Below, in pieces: positions 60,178-64,000 of a stretch of DNA of 64,000 nt; the first letter of the stretch is position 1; each line of letters opens with the position of its first letter. The stretch is from Xanthomonas arboricola pv. populi (GTDB taxonomy: Bacteria; Pseudomonadota; Gammaproteobacteria; Xanthomonadales; Xanthomonadaceae). A program made the translations under genes and the position numbers. The notes under the pieces were generated by a model. It was not told where the DNA came from. It saw only the letters and a list, made by a program, of their open reading frames with translations, and did no database searches. The stretch covers positions 62,001-126,000 of the forward strand of contig NZ_MDEB01000002.1 of assembly GCF_002939945.1 (NCBI RefSeq), written 5' to 3'.

Positions 60178-62109
60178 ATGTTGCGTCGTTCCGTGTTGCT
60201 GCTCCTGCTCCTGTTGCTGATTTCATCGCCGTTGCTGGCCCAGACCCAGCAACAGGCCGCGCCTGCTGCCGCTGCGGCGCGCGCGCAGGCCGACACCAAC
60301 TACAGCTTCGTGCGCTATCGCGCCGACTATGAAGTGCGTGCCGACGCCAGCAGCGTGGAAACCGACGCGTACGAGATCCTGCTCAAGACCAAATCGGCAG
60401 TGGAGCAGTTCAGCCAGGTGCGGTTGAGCTACAGCGAGAAGATGGAAACCCTGGAGGTGCTACAGGCCTACACCGTCACCGCCGAAGGGCTGCGCCAGGA
60501 CGTGGCGCCCGACAAGATCTATACCCAGGAAAGCTATTCCAGTGCGGCGGCGGCGATGTATGCCGACCGCAAGGTCAAGGTGGTGGTGTTTCCGAATCTG
60601 GCGCCGGGCGCGCGCATCGTCTATCGCGTAAGGCGTGCGCAGAACACCCCGTACTTCCCAGGTTATTTCAGTCTTTGGGAGACCTTCAGCGTGTTCGCGC
60701 AATACGACGATGCGGTGGTCACGCTGGTAGCGCCAAAAGCATTGCCGATGCATTTGTCGGTGCGCGGGCTGCAGGGTGGAACCAAGCCGGTGGTGCGTGG
60801 CGATCAGGCGCGCTGGGAGTGGCGCTATCAGCGCACCACGCCGATGAAGAACCAGAACTGGAGCGCAGCGACCTGGGAATTCAGCCCCACCCTGATGGCC
60901 AGCACCTTCGACAGTTGGTCGCAGATGGGCCTGGCCTATCACGTCAAGGGCGGCCGCGCCGCGGCGGTGACGCCGACGATCCAGTCGCTAGCCGACGACA
61001 TCACCCGCGGCATCGACGAGCCACGTGCGCAGGCCGCTGCGTTGTACGCATGGGTGGCGCGCAATATCCGCTACGTGGCGGTGTACCTAGGCAATGGCGG
61101 GCTGGAGCCCAACAGTGCCGGCAGCATCCTGGCCAACCACTACGGCGACTGCAAGGACCACACCGTGATCCTGGAAGCGCTGCTGGCGGCCAAGGGCATC
61201 GCCAGCACACCAGTGCTGATCGGTGCCGAGGGCGGGCCGACGCTGCCGCCGATTCCGGTGCTCGGCCGCTTCAATCACGCCATCACCTACATCCCGGCGT
61301 TCGATCTGTATGTGGATTCGACCAACCCCTACGCGCGCTTCGGCCAGTTACCGGCCAGCGACCTCGGGGCGCCGGTGGTGCATACGCTGGACGGCAAGGT
61401 CACGCATACCCCGCCCAACGACCGCAAGGTCAACCGCTACGTCGCGCGTACCGAGTATCGCTTTACCCCCCAGGGTGGGCTGCACGGTCTGACCACGCTC
61501 GATAGCGGGCAGACCGGCGAAGTGGGCTTACGGGCGATGTTCGTGCAGCTCAATGCGCAGAACCGCAATCGCATCGAGGAGTCGATCATTGCGCAGTCCG
61601 GTTTCGATGGCAGCGGTGATCTGTTGATCCAGGGCGACCCGCTGGACCTGGATGCGCCGTTCAATTATCGCTACACGTTCCAGGCCGCCGATGCGGTGGA
61701 TTTTTCGGTGGTCGGTGGCATGACCTTGCCCGACATGCCCGGTGCCGAATCCACCCGTGGCATCTACACGACCACCTCGGCCGAAGACAATCTGACCCCG
61801 TTCTACTGCAACGACAGCGTGCGCGAAGAGACCTATGTGGTGAGCTTCCCCGCGACGGTGCCGATCATCGCGATCCCGCGCAGCAGCCGCTTTCGCAATG
61901 CCGCTGGCGAGTACGCGGTCGAGTGGACGCGGCAGGGCCAGACGGTGACGGCGGTGCATCGGTTGCAACGTGCGGCAGTGCGTGGGCCGCAGGCGCTGTG
62001 TCAGTCGCAGGATTACCGCGCGTTTCGCGAGCTTTATCAGCAGGTGCGGCGCGGCTTTCGCGGGCAGATCGTGTATGGCGATCTGTCCAAAGTGCAGACG
62101 GCGCAGTGA
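60178..62109 (+). CDS. Exported DUF3857/transglutaminase-like protein
   Basis: The 643-residue protein starts with a signal peptide (MLRRSVLLLLLLLLISSPLLA, ATG at 60178). A DUF3857-type beta domain (about 35-240) is followed by a transglutaminase-like cysteine protease fold (about 270-400) with Cys in YGDCKDH, His in FNHAITYI and Asp in LYVDSTNPY as the likely triad. Such proteins are periplasmic and of unclear substrate. It lies on the same strand after ftsK and before lolA. Confidence 0.88.
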   Translation: MLRRSVLLLLLLLLISSPLLAQTQQQAAPAAAAARAQADTNYSFVRYRADYEVRADASSVETDAYEILLKTKSAVEQFSQVRLSYSEKMETLEVLQAYTVTAEGLRQDVAPDKIYTQESYSSAAAAMYADRKVKVVVFPNLAPGARIVYRVRRAQNTPYFPGYFSLWETFSVFAQYDDAVVTLVAPKALPMHLSVRGLQGGTKPVVRGDQARWEWRYQRTTPMKNQNWSAATWEFSPTLMASTFDSWSQMGLAYHVKGGRAAAVTPTIQSLADDITRGIDEPRAQAAALYAWVARNIRYVAVYLGNGGLEPNSAGSILANHYGDCKDHTVILEALLAAKGIASTPVLIGAEGGPTLPPIPVLGRFNHAITYIPAFDLYVDSTNPYARFGQLPASDLGAPVVHTLDGKVTHTPPNDRKVNRYVARTEYRFTPQGGLHGLTTLDSGQTGEVGLRAMFVQLNAQNRNRIEESIIAQSGFDGSGDLLIQGDPLDLDAPFNYRYTFQAADAVDFSVVGGMTLPDMPGAESTRGIYTTTSAEDNLTPFYCNDSVREETYVVSFPATVPIIAIPRSSRFRNAAGEYAVEWTRQGQTVTAVHRLQRAAVRGPQALCQSQDYRAFRELYQQVRRGFRGQIVYGDLSKVQTAQ

Positions 62110-62217
62110 GATGGACTGACTGGCCGCGGCTGCGATCTGAACGCGTCGCGCAATAGCGCTCGCCCATTCATCTATGAAGTATCAGAATTCCCCGCATTCC
62201 CTTTCTGGAACACCGCG

Positions 62218-62847
62218 ATGCATCGCCAGCTCCGTTATGCCGTTCTCGCCACCGCCCTGTTTGCCGGCACCGCGTTTGCCGGCGCGCGTCAGGAGCTGGA
62301 CACGTTCACGCGCGGCCTGAAAGGCCTGGACGGGCAGTTCAGCCAGCAGGTTTCCGATGCCAATGGCCGGGTCAAGGAACGCGCGAGCGGGCGGGTGGCG
62401 TTGTCGGCACCGCGCCAGTTCCGTTGGGAGTACGCCAAGCCCTACAAGCAACTGATTGTGGCCGACGGCAAGAAGGTGTGGGTGTTCGACCCGGACCTGG
62501 AGCAGGTCACCGTGCGCGCGCAGGGCAGCGAAGAACAGAACAGCCCCTTGGTGGCGTTGATCGACCCGGCGCGCCTGGACAAGCAATACGACGTCAGCGA
62601 AGAAGCGGCGCCACGTGACGGACTGCAGTGGCTCTCGCTGACGCCCAAGGTCGACACCGAGGCCAGTTTTCAGATGGCCTCGCTGGGGTTCGGCAAGGAT
62701 GGCCTGGCCAAGATGGAAGTGGTGGATGCGGTCGGCCAGCGCACCGCGATCAGCTTCAGTGGCTGGAAGCGCAATCCGGCATTCGCGGCCGACACCTTCC
62801 GCTACACGCCGGGCAAGGAGGTGGACGTGGTCGGCGACGCGCAATAA
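62218..62847 (+). CDS. lolA: Outer-membrane lipoprotein carrier protein LolA
   Basis: LolA ferries lipoproteins across the periplasm to LolB. The 209-residue precursor has a signal peptide (MHRQLRYAVLATALFAGTAFA) and the family pattern, including GLDGQFSQQVSDANGRVKERASG, PRQFRWEYAKPYKQLIVADG and VWVFDPDLEQVTV. It lies directly before rarA, a common proteobacterial arrangement (lolA-rarA). Confidence 0.96.
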   Translation: MHRQLRYAVLATALFAGTAFAGARQELDTFTRGLKGLDGQFSQQVSDANGRVKERASGRVALSAPRQFRWEYAKPYKQLIVADGKKVWVFDPDLEQVTVRAQGSEEQNSPLVALIDPARLDKQYDVSEEAAPRDGLQWLSLTPKVDTEASFQMASLGFGKDGLAKMEVVDAVGQRTAISFSGWKRNPAFAADTFRYTPGKEVDVVGDAQ

Positions 62848-62922
62848 GCCGTTGCTTGCAGCATCCGCGCAGCCAACGGCCTTGTTCGCAGAAGCTTGTT
62901 GGCTGACGCGATACAATGCCGC

Positions 62923-64000
62923 GTGGCACGAACCAAGCTCCCCATCGCTCCCGAAGCCGATCTGCTCAGCGTAGACGGCGAGCATCTGCGCCCGCTGGCC
63001 GAGCGCATGCGTCCGCGCACCCTCGACGAGATGGTGGGGCAGAAGCGTCTGCTGGCACCCGACAGCGCATTGCGGCGCGCGGTGGAATCCGGACGCGTGC
63101 ATTCGATGATCCTGTGGGGGCCGCCCGGCTGCGGCAAGACCACCCTGGCGCTCCTGCTGGCGCATTACGCCGACGCCGAATTCAAGGCGATCTCGGCAGT
63201 GTTGTCGGGCTTGCCTGAAGTGCGCCAGGTCCTGGCCGAGGCCGCACAGCGCTTTGCCAGCGGGCGCCGCACGGTGTTGTTCGTCGATGAGGTGCACCGC
63301 TTCAACAAGGCCCAGCAGGATGCGTTCCTGCCGCATATCGAGCGCGGCACGATCCTGTTCGTCGGTGCGACGACCGAAAATCCCTCGTTCGAATTGAATT
63401 CCGCATTGTTGTCGCGCTGTCGCGTGCACGTGCTGGAGGGCGTTTCGCCGCAGGACATCGTCGAGGCCTTGCAACGTGCGCTGCACGATCCAGAGCGCGG
63501 GCTGGGGCAGGAGACCATCCAGGTCAGCGATACATCGCTACTGGAAATTGCCAGCGCTGCCGATGGCGATGTGCGCCGCGCATTGACGCTGCTGGAGATC
63601 GCCGCAGAACTGGCGAGCGGCGAGGGTGGCGAGATCACCCCGCAGACGCTGCTGCAGGTGCTGGCCGACCGTACGCGGCGGTTCGACAAGAACGGCGAGC
63701 AGTTCTACGACCAGATCTCGGCGCTGCACAAATCGGTGCGCAGTTCCAATCCCGATGCCGCGCTGTACTGGCTCACGCGCATGCTCGACGGCGGCTGCGA
63801 CCCGGCGTATCTGGCGCGGCGGCTGACCCGCATGGCGATCGAGGACATCGGTCTGGCCGATCCGCGCGCGCAGAGCATGGCGCTGGAAGCCTGGGATATC
63901 TACGAACGTCTGGGCAGCCCGGAAGGCGAGTTGGCGTTCGCGCAACTGGTGCTGTATCTGGCCAGCACCGCCAAGTCCAACGCCGGCTATGCCGCCTTCA
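62923..64000 (+). CDS. rarA: Replication-associated recombination protein RarA (runs off window)
   Basis: RarA (MgsA) is an AAA+ ATPase related to clamp loaders that acts at stalled replication forks. The visible 359 codons include RPRTLDEMVGQ, Walker A GPPGCGKTT, Walker B LFVDEVHRFNK and GATTENPSFELNSALLSRC. I start it at the GTG at 62923 (product ARTKLPIAPEADLL), about 75 bases after lolA. TACAAT lies 6 bases before the GTG, so the message may be leaderless. The 3' end is outside the window. Confidence 0.95.
   Translation, partial: MARTKLPIAPEADLLSVDGEHLRPLAERMRPRTLDEMVGQKRLLAPDSALRRAVESGRVHSMILWGPPGCGKTTLALLLAHYADAEFKAISAVLSGLPEVRQVLAEAAQRFASGRRTVLFVDEVHRFNKAQQDAFLPHIERGTILFVGATTENPSFELNSALLSRCRVHVLEGVSPQDIVEALQRALHDPERGLGQETIQVSDTSLLEIASAADGDVRRALTLLEIAAELASGEGGEITPQTLLQVLADRTRRFDKNGEQFYDQISALHKSVRSSNPDAALYWLTRMLDGGCDPAYLARRLTRMAIEDIGLADPRAQSMALEAWDIYERLGSPEGELAFAQLVLYLASTAKSNAGYAAF

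Overview
This window is from a Xanthomonas-type gammaproteobacterium (order Lysobacterales). The evidence is the high G+C content with strong third-position GC bias, the rpoN2-vemR-fleQ regulatory block inside the flagellar cluster, RavR-type c-di-GMP signalling genes next to flgAMN, and dispersed Xanthomonas-style intergenic repeats. I cannot fix the species from sequence alone.

Layout. (1) 1-2300, minus strand: the start of a basal-body operon, fliE-fliF-fliG (fliG runs off the window), behind a sigma54 promoter. (2) 2657-14392, minus: a ten-gene island between fleQ and fliE that looks like a nucleotide-sugar and acyl-chain pathway for flagellin glycosylation. It contains a PLP sugar aminotransferase, an acyl carrier protein, a KAS III enzyme, two short-chain reductases, two left-handed beta-helix acyltransferases, a Rieske oxygenase, an FkbM methyltransferase with a duplicated N-terminal domain, and a 1187-residue multi-domain glycosyltransferase. 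It has its own sigma54 promoter and several genes overlap at start/stop codons. (3) 14511-19987, minus: regulators (fleQ, vemR, rpoN2, a NarL-type regulator, a PilZ-like protein) and the filament chaperones fliT-like and fliS. (4) 20138-34793, minus: filament, hook and rod genes fliD, fliC, flgL, flgK, flgJ, flgI, flgH, flgG, flgF, flgE, flgD, flgC, flgB. flgF and flgG are separated by about 940 bp holding an inverted-repeat element, and flgG has its own sigma54 promoter. (5) 35156-48295: cheV, flgA, flgM, flgN, two histidine kinases, ravR (GGDEF-EAL-REC), a PAS-GGDEF-EAL protein, a small unknown gene and a membrane-anchored chemotaxis-type signal protein. (6) 48443-64000: housekeeping genes hflD-mnmA-nudJ, clpS-clpA, infA-aat, a FemAB-like GNAT gene, trxB, ftsK, a transglutaminase-like gene, lolA and rarA (runs off the window).

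How it fits together. RpoN2 with the enhancer-binding protein FleQ, tuned by VemR, should drive the six sigma54 sites I can read (before fliE, the aminotransferase, fliD, flgG, flgB and flgA). FlgM holds back the flagellar sigma factor FliA until the hook is complete. Clear FliA (sigma28) promoters then precede fliC, fliD, flgM and the chemotaxis-type gene, with weaker candidates before fliS and cheV. The island between fleQ and fliE is placed and controlled as part of this late flagellar programme and probably decorates flagellin. The RavR-type proteins link c-di-GMP signalling to the same locus. In the housekeeping part, aat, clpS and clpA together form the bacterial N-degron pathway.

Most notable observations: the acyl-sugar island with its Rieske enzyme and the duplicated-domain methyltransferase; two related 345-400 bp inverted-repeat elements, one splitting flgF from flgG; RavR EAL substitutions at residues normally needed for catalysis; and a short transcription unit between trxB and ftsK with a 15-codon ORF and a strong terminator.
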